A DNA stretch of 64,000 bases from Sphaeramia orbicularis. Lineage: Eukaryota; Chordata; Actinopteri; Kurtiformes; Apogonidae. Positions 33,840 through 45,500 of this stretch are shown one piece after another. How positions within the stretch are numbered: position 1 is the stretch's first letter; each line of letters starts with the position of its first letter. The DNA is taken from NCBI RefSeq assembly GCF_902148855.1, contig NC_043964.1, positions 19,186,781-19,250,780 of the forward strand. The letters are read 5' to 3'. Both the position numbers and the translations under genes were made by a program. The notes beneath the pieces were generated by a model. The model saw only the letters and a list, made by a program, of their open reading frames with translations. It did no database searches and was not told the DNA's origin.

Positions 33840-34602
33840 TAGAGATGTAGCGATATGAAAATTTCATATCACGGTTATTGTGACCAAAATTATCACGGTT
33901 ATCATTATTATCGCAGTATTATCAAAATTGTGTTCAAAATGTTCAAAAAGTACTGATACACACACTGAAATAATTTAACCAAGTTGTATTTAAAAGTAAA
34001 ATAAAACAAAATAAAACAAAATAAAATAAAAATAAAATAAAATAACAGGCACAATGTACCTTGTGTTGGCAGAAACATTCAAGTATTAACCCTTAGTGGT
34101 CTGAGCCTATTTTGTCCATTTTTCAGTACTTTTGATTTTGCCTTTATATACTATATAAACAAATGTTTACTGTACCCATGTTTGGTATCTTTTTTTTTTT
34201 TTTCAGCACAACTTCATCTATATCATCTGCCTATTATTTTTTCACTTTAACCTACTATATAAACATAAAAGCCCAGGCAACGCAAAAAATATATAACGTC
34301 CGATTTGAAAAATGTATATAATTTATTGCATAAATAACACACAGATGCTCAACGAACCTTTTCAAAGACTTTAAAAGTGAATATTGGTTCCAAATATTAG
34401 GTATATAAAATCAAAATTGGAATAAATTAAAACTATACTCAAATATTTGACATAAAAGCAGATCTTTACATAGGTGTGTTTTTTCCCTTAAAAGTGTGGT
34501 AATCAAACACGGTTATCATGATAATTAGAATTTAAACGGTAATACTAACTGCCTGCGATTTTATTGCGGTTTATTGTTGTACCGGTAATCGTTACATCCC
34601 TA
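33840..34602. mobile_element. hAT-3 non-autonomous transposon
   Basis: Begins TAGAGATGTAGCGATATG and ends ATCGTTACATCCCTA (inverse TAGGGATGTAACGAT). Perfect 8-bp target duplication ATCCAGTC at 33832-33839 and 34603-34610. 763 bp, AT-rich inside with an AAAAC/AAAAT-rich tract near 33990-34040. No transposase. Confidence 0.88.
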
Positions 34603-34752
34603 ATCCAGTCACATCACATCTTTTTATTAGAACTCAAATATTTAATTTCTTTTTTTTATCATTATTCTTTTGCACTATGCAACACTGCAGCTGGAATATG
34701 ACTCAGCCATCTTTATGTGTTTTATTTCCCCCACATATGGACGTTCTGAATT
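34374..34752. repeat. Source-like segment copied to 38690-39066
   Basis: Covers the right third of hAT-3, its right target duplication and about 140 bp of flanking unique DNA. The same composite is found inside the MITE at 38561-39836, so this is duplicated DNA rather than transposition of hAT-3. Confidence 0.82.
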
Positions 34753-34784
34753 CAACTTCTGCTCCCTGGTATCCCTTTTTGACA

Positions 34785-34808
34785 CTGGAGGAGGAGGAGG
34801 AGGAGGAG
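34785..34808. repeat. (GGA)n trinucleotide run
   Basis: Eight GGA/GAG units in a row. They make a polyglutamate stretch in a spurious ORF. Confidence 0.85.
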
Positions 34809-35453
34809 CAAAGGTCTCAGCATCAAACCCCAGAGCCTAAACAAAGGGAGCTTGGCGTGGAAAGCCTGAGGGTAAGCCATCTGCCACAGAGAGAGTGGAG
34901 TCCCTTTGTCAGCTATTGTGGAATGCGGAGGCAGATTGATGAGAGCCGGGCGATTCCTTCAGGGCCTAGAGAGGCAGCGCTTCAGGCCGACCAGACACCG
35001 CGGGGAACTCCCTCTCCGTCTGTCTCCGCATTCAACAGTCACATGACCGAGCCGTGAGACGGTGCAACCTGGGAAGATGAAAAGGGAGAGTGTCTGGGTG
35101 CGTCAACGGGATTCTCAGACTCCAACACTTGAAAAAAAGGATTACACGAAAGAGTGAAATGGGATGAGAAAGAGCATAAATATCAATCTTTTTCTTAGGA
35201 TATTCCTGTAATATTAAGATAGATTAAACAGGTAACAGACAAAAATAATGCTTTAATGAGAGGAAGAAGCACAACTTTTAGTATTTAGCATTTCACCATA
35301 TTTTTCGAGTTTAAAAACTGATTCAGCAGCTACAAATATAGCAAGGTCACATTTGTTTTACTATACTGTCAGATTTATTTTGGAAATATTTTAGAATATA
35401 TCACTGATATCATGAATTAATTGTGAAATTGCATGAAAACTTATACCTTATAC

Positions 35454-36112
35454 CAGGGGTGTCAAACTCATTTTAGTTCAGGGGCCACATTCAGCCAAAT
35501 TTGGTCTGAAGTGGGCCGGACCAGTAAAATAATAACATAATAATATATAAATAATATCAACTCCAAACTTTTCTTTATGTTTTAGAGCAAAAAAAGTTCA
35601 TTTACATTATGAACAGGTTTGCATCTACAAACTAACCTTTCAAAAGATGTGAATAACATGAACAAATGGAAAAAATAAGTGTAATTTTAACAATATTATG
35701 CTTCAGTTCATCATTTACACATGTACATTATAACTTACAGATCACAGTGGATCTACAAACACACAAAACATTGAGTAACAGGCAGAATATTGTTAAAATT
35801 GTGCTTGCTTCTCTTAAGACATTTCAGGTTATTCACAATTTTTGCAAAATTATGCATTGTTTTAGTGTAAATACATGAAAATATTTACATTTACAAAGAG
35901 AAACATTTGGAATTGTCATTATTTATATGTTATGATAGTATTTTACCGGTCCTGCCCACTGGAGATTGAATTGGTCTGAATGTGGAACCTGAACTGAAAG
36001 GATTGTTAATATCTTAGTGTAATTTTTGCATTTCACAAATTCATCCCACGGGCCGGATTGGACCCTTTGGTGGGCTGGATTTGGCCCCCGGGCCACATGT
36101 TTGACACCTGTG
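35454..36112 (-). mobile_element. hAT-1 copy, intact ends
   Basis: Starts CAGGGGTGTCAAACTC and ends TTTGACACCTGTG. Near-perfect 8-bp flanks CCTTATAC and CCTTATAT. Reverse orientation relative to the 10782 copy. No coding capacity. Confidence 0.87.
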
Positions 36113-36120
36113 CCTTATAT

Positions 36121-36851
36121 CATATACTATATCATAATACACATCATTTATTTCAAGTTGAAAGAATTTGCTGATATAATTTGACTTCTTACAATATAAT
36201 TGTTCACCTGTTGTGATATGGAGGGTAAAACTGGAAAGAAACTCATTCAACAGTATAAGTTTTCAACTTCTTACTAAGACTGCAATCACAGAAGACACTG
36301 GTTTTCCCATGTGTTTTTACATTTTTCTTGAATTCACTTTAGTTTTAGTAAGTTACATGAGTACATATGTGTTAGTTTCACATATTATCATATTCTATTA
36401 TGAGCAGAGCCTTGATTTATAGAAGCTGAAAGAGGCAGGATGAAAGAAACAAATATAATTCACAAAAAACATCACTCAAACATCTTTTTCTTATTTATTA
36501 TAAACTATTTAGAAGAAGACTAAACTGATTTAATCTGCAGCTCTATTTTCTTTTGTTCGCTTTGAATTTTGCATGTGATTTTCATCAACTTTTTGTCATT
36601 TTGTCAGAATTTTTTAGTTTTACTCTTAATTTCCATTACTTTTAATAAATCTGCATAGACATTCTGTCAAAAAAAGTTGTTTAGATTTAATCCACCAATA
36701 GATTAAAGTAGGACAAGTGATGTATTTATCCTCAGTAAACATAAGATTGTGTAATTTTCTGTTGGTCACTGTCATTAAACATGATCTCTTTGGCAGTGTT
36801 GCATGAGAATGTTACGTAGGTGGGAGACTTGCCGGGTCATGGTATATGTGT
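36121..36851. other. Non-coding, possible 3' flank of the adjacent minus-strand exon
   Basis: If the exon at 36852-37151 is terminal, this is its 3' UTR and flank. A TTATTTATTATAAAC run near 36490 gives AATAAA-type signals on the minus strand. Nothing else was seen. Confidence 0.35.
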
Positions 36852-37151
36852 TCATGCTTGGACGTTGACCTTTGACCCTCTCAGCAGGTGTGTGTAGATG
36901 GCCTTTATTGTGAAAGGCCAGTCCAGAAGCTCTCTGGCTTTACAGAGGAGGGGAAGGGGAACAGGGCAGATGTTGTATGTGAAATCCCCCCGGGAAAGTG
37001 TGCCGCCATAGAGAGAAGGGGTCAGGGCAAAAGGGCGGATCTCTGACACAGCCAACACAACAGACTCAACGGTTTCCACGGCAACAGGCTGCACGTCCAG
37101 CATCACTAAAGGCCGTCTGTTCTCCGGGATATAAAACAGGGACTTAAGGCC
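36852..37151 (-). CDS. Candidate terminal coding exon of an unidentified host gene
   Basis: On the minus strand, a pyrimidine-rich tract and CCCAG acceptor (exon start 37151) open 99 codons in frame to a TGA at 36852-36854. The peptide has balanced, protein-like composition: it begins GLKSLFYIPENRRPLVML and contains SLYGGTLSRGDFTYNICP and LLDWPFTIKAIYTHLLRG. The exon is clearly GC-richer than the surrounding AT-rich DNA and is not repeated in the window, unlike nearly all its neighbours. I do not recognise the family. No signal peptide or membrane span is obvious. Preceding exons would lie to the right on the minus strand, and none is convincing before the repeats. It may be the last exon of a gene with long introns or a relic of one. 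Confidence 0.5.
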   Translation of the reverse strand, partial: GLKSLFYIPENRRPLVMLDVQPVAVETVESVVLAVSEIRPFALTPSLYGGTLSRGDFTYNICPVPLPLLCKARELLDWPFTIKAIYTHLLRGSKVNVQA

Positions 37152-37340
37152 CTGGGATCAGTGGAAAAAACATGCTTTTATTCAACGTCTGAAAGCAAAC
37201 AATCCCAAAAATAGGAATCAGATTTAGGTTCGCAAAGTTTTCAATTATGAGGAATTTGACTGAGTGATAGAAAACAGACTTTAAAATCATGCAACTACAT
37301 CAAATAACCATATAGGTGAAGCATATGTATTCATCTAGAG

Positions 37341-38026
37341 CAGGGGTGTCAAATTCATTTTAGTTCAGGGGCCACATTCAGCTAAATTTGATCTGAAGTG
37401 GGTCGGACCAGTAAAATAATAACATAATAATATATAAATAATGTCAACTCCAAACTTTTCTCTATGTTTAAGAGTGAAAAAAGTAAAATTACATTATGAA
37501 AAGGTTTACATCTACAAACTATCCTTTCAGACAATGTGAATAACATGAACAAACTGAAAAAATATGTGTAATTTTAACAATATTCTGCTGCAGTTTATCC
37601 TTTCCATATGTACATTATAACTTTAGGATCACAGTGGATCTACAAATACACAAAAACATTTAGTAACAGGCAGAATCTTGTTAAAATTCCACTTACTTCT
37701 CTTAAGACATTTCAGGTTGTTCATATTTGTTTATGTTATTCAGATTTTTTTGTGAAATTATACTTTATTTTAGTGTAAATACATGAAAATATTTTCATTT
37801 ACAAAGAGAACAATTTGGAGTTGTCATTATTTATGTGTTATTATGATAGTATTTTTTGACTGGTCCTGCCCAGTTGAGATTGAATTGGTCTGACTGTGGA
37901 ACCTGAACTTAAAGGATTGTTAATATCTCAGTGTAATTTTTGCATTTGACAAATTCATCCCAAGGGCCGGACTGGACCCTTTGGCAGGCCGGATTTGGCC
38001 CCCGGGCCGCATGTTTGACACCTGTG
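37341..38026 (-). mobile_element. hAT-1 copy, intact ends
   Basis: Starts CAGGGGTGTCAAATTC and ends TTTGACACCTGTG. Perfect 8-bp target duplication ATCTAGAG at 37333-37340 and 38027-38034. 686 bp. Confidence 0.9.
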
Positions 38027-38034
38027 ATCTAGAG

Positions 38035-38560
38035 TTCAAACACCACATACTTTCATTTAAACCCTTTCTGGATGAACAGTTTGTGGTTTATTCAGTGCAT
38101 ATGTACAGAAAAAAATGACATATTAGTAAGTGAATGTTGAATGTTTGTGATGAACTGAAGGATTAAATGTTCCTTCATGGGTTGAGTAAATTTTCCAACT
38201 TCTCAGACTAAATAAACTCTTTAAAAACCCTCTTGGATTCAGATTTGTTTATGGAGTTGACTCTTAAGACATAAGAGGGTCTTAAAGGACAATGATGCTA
38301 CAAATACATGATGATCTTATAAAATCTGATTCATTGCTGTAGATTATACAACCGACAGTGTATAAAGTAGTTTACATAAGCGCAACTTTAAACAGCAACG
38401 GCAGTGAAATGCAAAATACACATGAACGCAGCGGTAAAGTTAATCAAAATCATCATATATTACAGTAAAACCCACTATTTCAATGCAGGTTTTACTCTCC
38501 ATACTTACTGTAGATTTTGCTGGTGACACTACTTATAATGTTCACAGATGCATTAGTACT
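38035..38560. other. Non-coding stretch, nothing recognised
   Basis: AT-rich DNA between a hAT and a MITE. No supported feature. Confidence 0.5.
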
Positions 38561-39836
38561 TTAACCTTTTCATCCATGAATTATGAGAGCCTTCAAGATC
38601 AAGATCAAGATGTTTTTTCCTGAGTGTTTTTATTCCTCTTCAGGCATTAAAAAAATAATGCGATTGAATATTTGTTTATTAACCTAAAAAAGTGAATATT
38701 GGTTCCAAAGATTAGGTATATAAAATCAAAATTGCAATAAATTAAAACTATACTCACATATTTGACACAAAAGCAGATCTTTACATAGGTGTTTTTTCTC
38801 CTAAAAGTGCGGTAATCAAACACGGTTATCATGATAATTACAATTTAAACGGTAGTACTAACCGTCTGTGATTTTACCGCGGTTTATTGTTGTACCGGTA
38901 ATCGTTACATCCCTAATCCAGTCACATCACAGCTTTTTGTTAGATCACAAATATTTAATTTTATTTTTTTATTAGTATTCTTATGCACTATGCAACACTG
39001 CAGCTGGAATATGACTTAGCCATCTTTATATGTTTTATTTCCCCCACATATGGATATTCTGAATTTTAATATTTTTCATGGGGTTGCAAAAATGTCCATT
39101 CAGCTGGACATCATGCATTTAATTTTTGAAGCAAAGAAACATGCTGTTAGCATGTTCCTTTGTTGGAAGCTCCAAGAATAAGTCTGGATTCGTCTCGGTC
39201 TCATTTTTTTTTTTTTTTTATTTGACTTGATCTGACCACAAATAAAGCATTACTTAGTACGAAGGATCCACCCCAAGGAGGAAATGTATGCTGACCAAGA
39301 TGTTACAACCAACCTATACCATCCTAAAAACTTACTAAGTGAAACAAAGGAATCCTATCTTAAAACACTGACTACTGACTAATATGTGATTAAACTTAAG
39401 ACTTTAACTATCTAAATTAAAATAATATTTCAATGTATTTAGTGATATACTGTTTGAAATCTATGAAATAAAAATATTTTTAGTGCTGCTAATCTGATGT
39501 TTTTTCACATTTTAACATATACTAATACTAGTCATTAAACACTCCATGGAGATAATATGCAAAAAAAAAAAAAAAAGTAAAAAAAACAACAACTATAAAT
39601 TACAGTCTAATAGCAATAACAAGCAGTTGATTTACACTCAAACATGTTAGTGCAGATCATGTTTATCAGGAACAGTAAAGTGACAGTAATAGTATAAATG
39701 TCAGTATATGGGATGGCGCATAAGTGTCCACTGTGTTGGCTGATATGGAACTAAAACAACAAAACCCATGAATATACAAGAGAACAGCTGTAGAATAACT
39801 GTCCACTGTAATGACCACTATGCATGAAAGGGTTAA
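38561..39836 (+). mobile_element. TTAA MITE family 1, copy 5, with two internal insertions
   Basis: TTAA at 38561-38564 and 39833-39836; termini CCTTTTCATCCATGA and TGCATGAAAGGG. Two foreign segments interrupt it: about 38690-39066 is a copy of 34374-34752, and about 39143-39440 is an unidentified 300-bp insert. Flanking family text resumes after each. Confidence 0.82.
39143..39440. other. Unidentified 300-bp insert in MITE copy 5
   Basis: Interrupts the family text between AAGAAACATG and GTGATATACTG. It contains GTTGGAAGCTCCAAGAATAA and an internal T tract of 18. I see no inverted termini, no tRNA-like head and no clear target duplication. Confidence 0.45.
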
Positions 39837-40572
39837 TGTACATAAATGATATGAACACCTCTAATTCTTCTGTACAGTATTTTTTTTTTTTTTATTAAAC
39901 TTAAATTACTGTCTCATTCCCATCATTCTTTTCTCACAGTGTTGTGCTGGATCCAGGAGGTCTGGCAAACAAACACAATACTGCACCCTGACCAATAAAC
40001 AGGGGCTATAATAAGAAACTTTAATGTCTGGGGATGGTTTCAGCACATAGCTGTGGATCTTCAAAGCCGTGGGGTGCAGCAGAAATAAGACAAAGATAAA
40101 AAGCACAGCTTGTTGTCGTGAATGTTTACTGTAGCTGGACTGTGAGTCATTTCCTTTGAGGTAACGGCTGCAGAGGAATGTGATGTCTGCCGATGTCTTT
40201 GATCAGATTCACTGGTTATCTCAGTATGGACTAAAAGGGGTCATAAAAAAGTCGGCCCTGGTGATGTCCTGATGTGTGAGGGGAAAACCACATATTTATT
40301 GCAACTAACGTTCAGTATGTTGTTAACGAAAGTGTCTGTCCTTACTGACTACTTACTAATGTGACGTGTATTATAGTGTTCAGCAGCTGATTGTGAATAT
40401 CACAGCTTAGGAATGGCAATGAAGAGCATGTGTTTTGCAACTTTTATTGTGTATTAATCAACCACATCACAATGCAACATGAAGAACTTTGTTCTTCTGT
40501 TATTGCACAAAGGATGAGTCAGCTTGAGCAATAAGGAAAATACTAAGATTACCAATGATGTAATAAAGGTGC
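39837..40572. other. Non-coding stretch, nothing recognised
   Basis: The minus-strand ORF at 39906-40106 has no splice or domain support. No other feature was seen. Confidence 0.45.
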
Positions 40573-41811
40573 TTAATCCTTTCATGCATGAATTATGAGA
40601 ACCTTAATCAAGATTTTTTTTTTTTTTTTTCTGAGTGTTTTTATTCCTCTTTACACAAAAAAAAGAATGTGACTGAATTTTTTTTATGAACCTATTTTTC
40701 AAGAAGTTACAAAAATATCCACTCAGATGGACACCATGTGTTTCATTTTTGAAGCAACATACTGTGTAAAAACTATGAAAAAAAAAAAAAAAATTTTTAA
40801 TGCTGCTAATCTACAGGTGTCAAACATGTGGCCTGGGGGCCAAATCCAGCCCTCCAAATGGTCCAGTCCGGCCCTTGGGATGAATTTGTGGAATGCAAAA
40901 ATTACACTAAGATATTAACAATCCTTTTAGTTCAGGTTCCACATTCAGACCAATTCAATCTCAAGTGGGCAGGGCCAATAAAATACTATCGTAATAACAT
41001 AGAAATGACAACTCCACATTTCTCTCTTTGTAAATATAAATATTTTCATGTATTTACACAAAAACAAAGTATAATTTCGCAAAAAAAAAAAGTGAATAAC
41101 TTGAACAAATATGAACAACCTTAAACATCTTAAGAGAAGTAATTATAATTTTAACAAGATTCTGCCTGTTATTAAATGTTTTCTGTGTTTGTAGATCCAC
41201 TGTGATCTGTAAGTTTTAATGTACATGTGGAAATGATAAACTGAGGCAGAATATTGTTAAAATTACACTTATTTTTTTCAGATTGTTCATGTTATTCACA
41301 TCTGTTGAAAGGATAGTCTGTAGATGTAAACGTTTTCATAACATAAATTTAAATTTTTTGCTCTAAAACATAGAGAAAAGTTGGGAGTTGACATTATTTC
41401 TATATTATTCTTTTATCAGATCAAATTTAGCTGAATGTGGCCCCTGAACTAAATTGAGTTTGACACCCCTGTGCTAATCTAATGTTCTCTCACATTTTAA
41501 CATACAATAATACTTGTTATTACACACTCAGATAATGTGCAAAAAAACATCTTTTTGTTTAAAAAAAAAAAACCTGTTAATTACAGTCTAATAACAATTA
41601 GCAATTGAGTTATACTCAAGTATGTTACTGCAGATCAGGTTTATCAAGAACAGGAAAGCTACACTAATGGTATGAATTGCAGTGTATGAGATGATGCATA
41701 AGCGTCCACTGTGTTGATTGTTAAGCAAATAAAACAAAATCTGTGAATATACAAGAGAACAGCTGTAGAATAGCTGTCCACTGTAGTGACCACTATGCAT
41801 GAAAGGGTTAA
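40573..41811 (+). mobile_element. TTAA MITE family 1, copy 6, split by hAT-1
   Basis: TTAA at 40573-40576 and 41808-41811. Termini TCCTTTCATGCATGA and TGCATGAAAGGG. The hAT-1 element at 40812-41471 lies inside, and removing it restores continuous family text. Confidence 0.88.
40812..41471 (+). mobile_element. hAT-1 copy nested in MITE family 1
   Basis: Starts TACAGGTGTCAAACATG and ends GTTTGACACCCCTG. Perfect 8-bp target duplication TGCTAATC (40804-40811 and 41472-41479) made from MITE sequence. 660 bp. Confidence 0.9.
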
Positions 41812-42049
41812 AATATGTATTTGAAAAATACAATCGCAGTTTGTCATTTGTATTTGGTTGTAGTAATGAAAATGGCATCATATATTAACCAAAATACTCC
41901 ATGTTCTTTATTTTTGTTTGTTTAAAGTACTGTAAAATACTTTCTGTGATATGATATAAATTTGTTGAGATCTGAGCTCAGAAAATGAAGATTCAGTGGA
42001 AGGTCAACAACCATGAGTAATGTTCTTGGTTTGTTTCTCAAATGCATTA

Positions 42050-42546
42050 TGTCATGCGTCGACGTTTATGTTGATTTAGTTTTGGGTTTTTGTCTTTTCC
42101 TGTTTTATTTTGGTGATGGTGGTTTCCTTCCTGTTCTGTCTGCACTCTGTCAGTCTTGTCTTTGTCTTCCCTGTCCCATCATTGCCTGCACCTGCTGTCT
42201 CCTCATAATTGTCCACACCTGTTTGTGATCCCTGCCTCCCTTATATATTCTCCCCGCTCCCTTTGTCTCTTGTCAGTGCGTCGTTATCTGTGGTCTTGTG
42301 AAGAGCGTTCTGTTAAGTATCTAGTCTTGAGAATCTTGAACTCCATGTTTTCTACTCATGGCTTTTTGTTTGTTTAAAGTACGTTGTACTTCTCCTTTTG
42401 TTGTTAGAAATTTTTAGAGCACGTTGTGCTTTCTCTTTTTGTTAATCTTTTGTACTTTGAGAACTTTTGTTAAAATAAATCCTTTTTTGACCACTGACAA
42501 TTGCGTCTCGTGCATTTGGGTCCACACCAAGAGTCGAGTCTTAACA
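42050..42546 (+). repeat. 5' LTR of the Gypsy element
   Basis: Runs from TGTCATGCGTC to GAGTCTTAACA (TG...CA ends). A TATATAT box at 42242-42248 lies about 30 bp before GTCAGTGCGT (42272-42281), where the R region probably starts. AATAAA at about 42474-42479 is the likely polyadenylation signal. Confidence 0.95.
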
Positions 42547-42548
42547 GT

Positions 42549-42558
42549 ACGCACTGAC
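42549..42558 (+). promoter_or_regulatory. Probable self-priming primer-binding site
   Basis: ACGCACTGAC lies two bases after the 5' LTR. It has no tRNA-type TGG start and is the exact complement of GTCAGTGCGT at 42272-42281 in the LTR, at the predicted RNA start. The Tf1/sushi group is known to prime from its own RNA 5' end in this way. Confidence 0.75.
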
Positions 42559-42564
42559 CCAACA

Positions 42565-45500
42565 ATGGACCCAGCCGAGACTGAAGCCGTTTTGGCCGCA
42601 GTAGGAGCACAAGGACGACGGCTCTATGAATCGGAAGCACACCTTGCTGCTCTGAGCCAAGCTGTGCAGCAGCTCAGAGAGCAGCAGCGAGGAGACCAGC
42701 AGGAAATGTCAAATCAGATTCTGGAAATGAATCACACCATGCATAGAATGTTAACTCACCTGGAACATGGGAACGCGGTTCCTACCCAGCCCGTCAGGAT
42801 GGTTCCTGTCGTCTCTTCAATGCCTCCGCCAGCCGAACCCACCGTCAGCGTTTCTCCCCGGTCCTCGCCACAGCTCGCCCCTCCCGACAAATTCTCAGGA
42901 CAATCAGGTGACTGCAGAACATTTATTTTTCAATGTGACCTACACTTTAAACTGTTTCCCGTAATCTATGAATCTGAGTATACCAAGCTGGCGTTCATCA
43001 TATCCCACCTCACCGGACGGGCAGCGGAGTGGGCTACCAGCGAGTGGGACCGGGGAGCCGCCTCCTGCCAGTCTGCTGAGGCATTCTTCGCTGCTCTCCG
43101 GCGGGTATTCGACCACGTCGCTCCAACTCGTGAAGCGGTCCGGAGGCTCGAGAACCTACGGCAGGGGAACCTCAGTGTGGGAGAATATTCCATCCGTTTC
43201 CGCTCAGCAGCAGACAACACTGATTGGAACGATGCGGCTTTGAAGGACGCATTCCGCCGGGGGCTGTCGGGAGTCCTAAAGGATCAACTTGCGCCGCTGG
43301 AGGAGCCTCCAGACCTGGATACCTTGATCACCATGGCAACCCGCCTGGACATCCGAAATCGGGAGAGAGACCAGGAGCGACGTTTCGAGGACAGCAGGCG
43401 CTCGTTCCAATCAGCTCCTCCACACTCAACCACATCTGCGTCAAGACCCTACGTTCCTTCGGTGCCCCCTGCTGGAGAGGAGGAACCCATGCAGTTGGGT
43501 CGCACACACTTCTCCCCAGCAGAACGGCAGCGCCGTCGACAGGAGGGGAGCTGTTTTTACTGCGGACAGCAGGGACATCTGAGGGCTGCCTGTCGGGTAA
43601 GAAAACCTCGTTTCTCTCCAGAACTTCAAGAACTCACAACCATACATCCCCTTCCTAGCTCACCCAGACGCATTCTGACTCCAGTGACTTTTACTTTACG
43701 TAATAGCAGGGTAGAGTTGAGGGCTTTCATAGATTCAGGGGCAGATGAGAACCTGATGGACGAAGCTCTAGTGAAAAGCTTGAATTTAAAGGTGTGTGAG
43801 CTTCCTTCTAAGGTCACGGCTCGGGGTATTACTGGGGTGGAACTTTTTCAGGTCTCTCATCACACAGAACCCCTGCAGATGAACATAGATGACCACAATG
43901 AACTGGTGGATTTTCAAATTGTAAGATCACTCGCTCACCCCATTGTGCTAGGCTTTCCCTGGCTTAAAAGACATTCTCCCTCCATAGACTGGGCCACAGG
44001 CAGGATCGAGGCCTGGGGAAAAGACTGTAAGGATAACTGCGTCAGCAGCAAACACAATGTAGCCACTGCCTCCTTTTCCCAGAGACCCATGACCACACAG
44101 AATCAGGGGAAATCCGAGAGTTCAGATTTACCTAATGTACCTGCCCACTATCACCACTTGAGGGAAGTGTTTAGTAAGTCTCGGGCTTCCTCTCTTCCCC
44201 CCCACCGTGACTATGACTGTCCCATTGATCTGTTGCCTGGGGCTCCTATCCCTAAGGGACGCATGTACTCCTTGTCACAGACTGAGACTAAGGCAATGGA
44301 AGCATATATAGAACAGTCACTTAAGTCCGGGTTGATTCGTCCTTCCTCCTCACCAGCGGGAGCAGGGTTTTTCTTTGTAGCTAAGAAAGATGGATCGCTC
44401 CGTCCATGTATAGACTACAGCCCTCTTAATGAAATCACTGTTAAGAATCGCCATCCCCTACCATTGATGGCGTCTGCTTTTGATCAGCTACAGGGAGCCC
44501 AATACTTTACTAAATTAGACCTAAGGAATGCCTATCACTTGGTCCGCATACGTGAAGGGGATGAGTGGAAAACCGGTTTTAACACCCCATCAGGACATTT
44601 TGAATACCTTGTCATGCCGTTCGGGTTGGCAAACGCTCCAGCTGTGTTCCAGGGCATGGTAAATAATGTGTTACGGGACTTCTTGAACCGTTTTGTGTAT
44701 GTGTATCTTGACGATATCTTGATTTTTTCAAAGGACTTAGAGACCCACAAGCAGCATGTTACTCAGGTGTTAGAACGTTTACTCAAACACCAATTGTTTG
44801 TAAAAGCAGAAAAGTGCGAGTTCCATACCACCTCTGTAACCTTTCTTGGTTTTGTCATTTCCCCAGGAAAGGTGAAAATGGATCCCGCCAAGGTGAAGGC
44901 TGTGAGAGATTGGCCGGTCCCAGATTCTCGTAAGAAGGTGCAACAGTTCTTAGGTTTTGCAAACTTCTACAGAAAATTCATTAGAAACTTTAGCTCTGTG
45001 GCTGCTCCCTTACATGCATTAACATCAGTAAATTCCTCCTTTGTCTGGTCACAACAAGCCAACAATTCCTTTGAACGTCTTAAAAAAGCCTTCACCTCGG
45101 CCCCCATACTCACCATTCCTAACCCTGAGTTGCAATTTGTAGTGGAGGTTGACTCCTCTAATGAGGGGATTGGAGGGGTTTTGTCTCAACGTTCTCCCCA
45201 TGACAACAAGCTCCATCCATGTGCGTTTCTCTCACGCAAACTGTCATCAGCCGAAAAAAATTATGATATAGGAAACAAGGAACTGTTAGCCGTGAAGGTG
45301 GCTCTGGAGGAGTGGCGGCACTGGTTAGAGGGGGCCCGGTTACCGTTCATTGTGTGGACCGATCACAAAAACTTGGAGTATATTCGTAAGGCTAAACGCC
45401 TGAATTACAGACAGGCTAGGTGGTCATTGTTTTTCAACCGTTTTAATTTTACCTTGTCTTACAGACCAGGGTCCAAGAACGGGAAACCGGATGCTCTCTC

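Noticed and set aside
34087-34300. TTAACCCTTAGTGG as another TTAA MITE inside hAT-3
   Set aside because: Only a left-end-like start was seen; no matching inverted right end was found.
34677-35057. 126-residue ORF with a glutamate run
   Set aside because: The run comes from (GGA)n, and the start lies in a segment that is duplicated with a transposon end at 38690-39066. No protein family is visible.
39906-40106. Minus-strand ORF as an upstream exon of the 36852-37151 candidate
   Set aside because: No good acceptor and donor pair in a compatible phase was seen, and the composition is not protein-like.
42424-42564. N-terminal extension of the Gypsy frame upstream of 42565
   Set aside because: It lies within the LTR and primer-binding region. 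The ATG at 42565 just after the primer site is the natural start.
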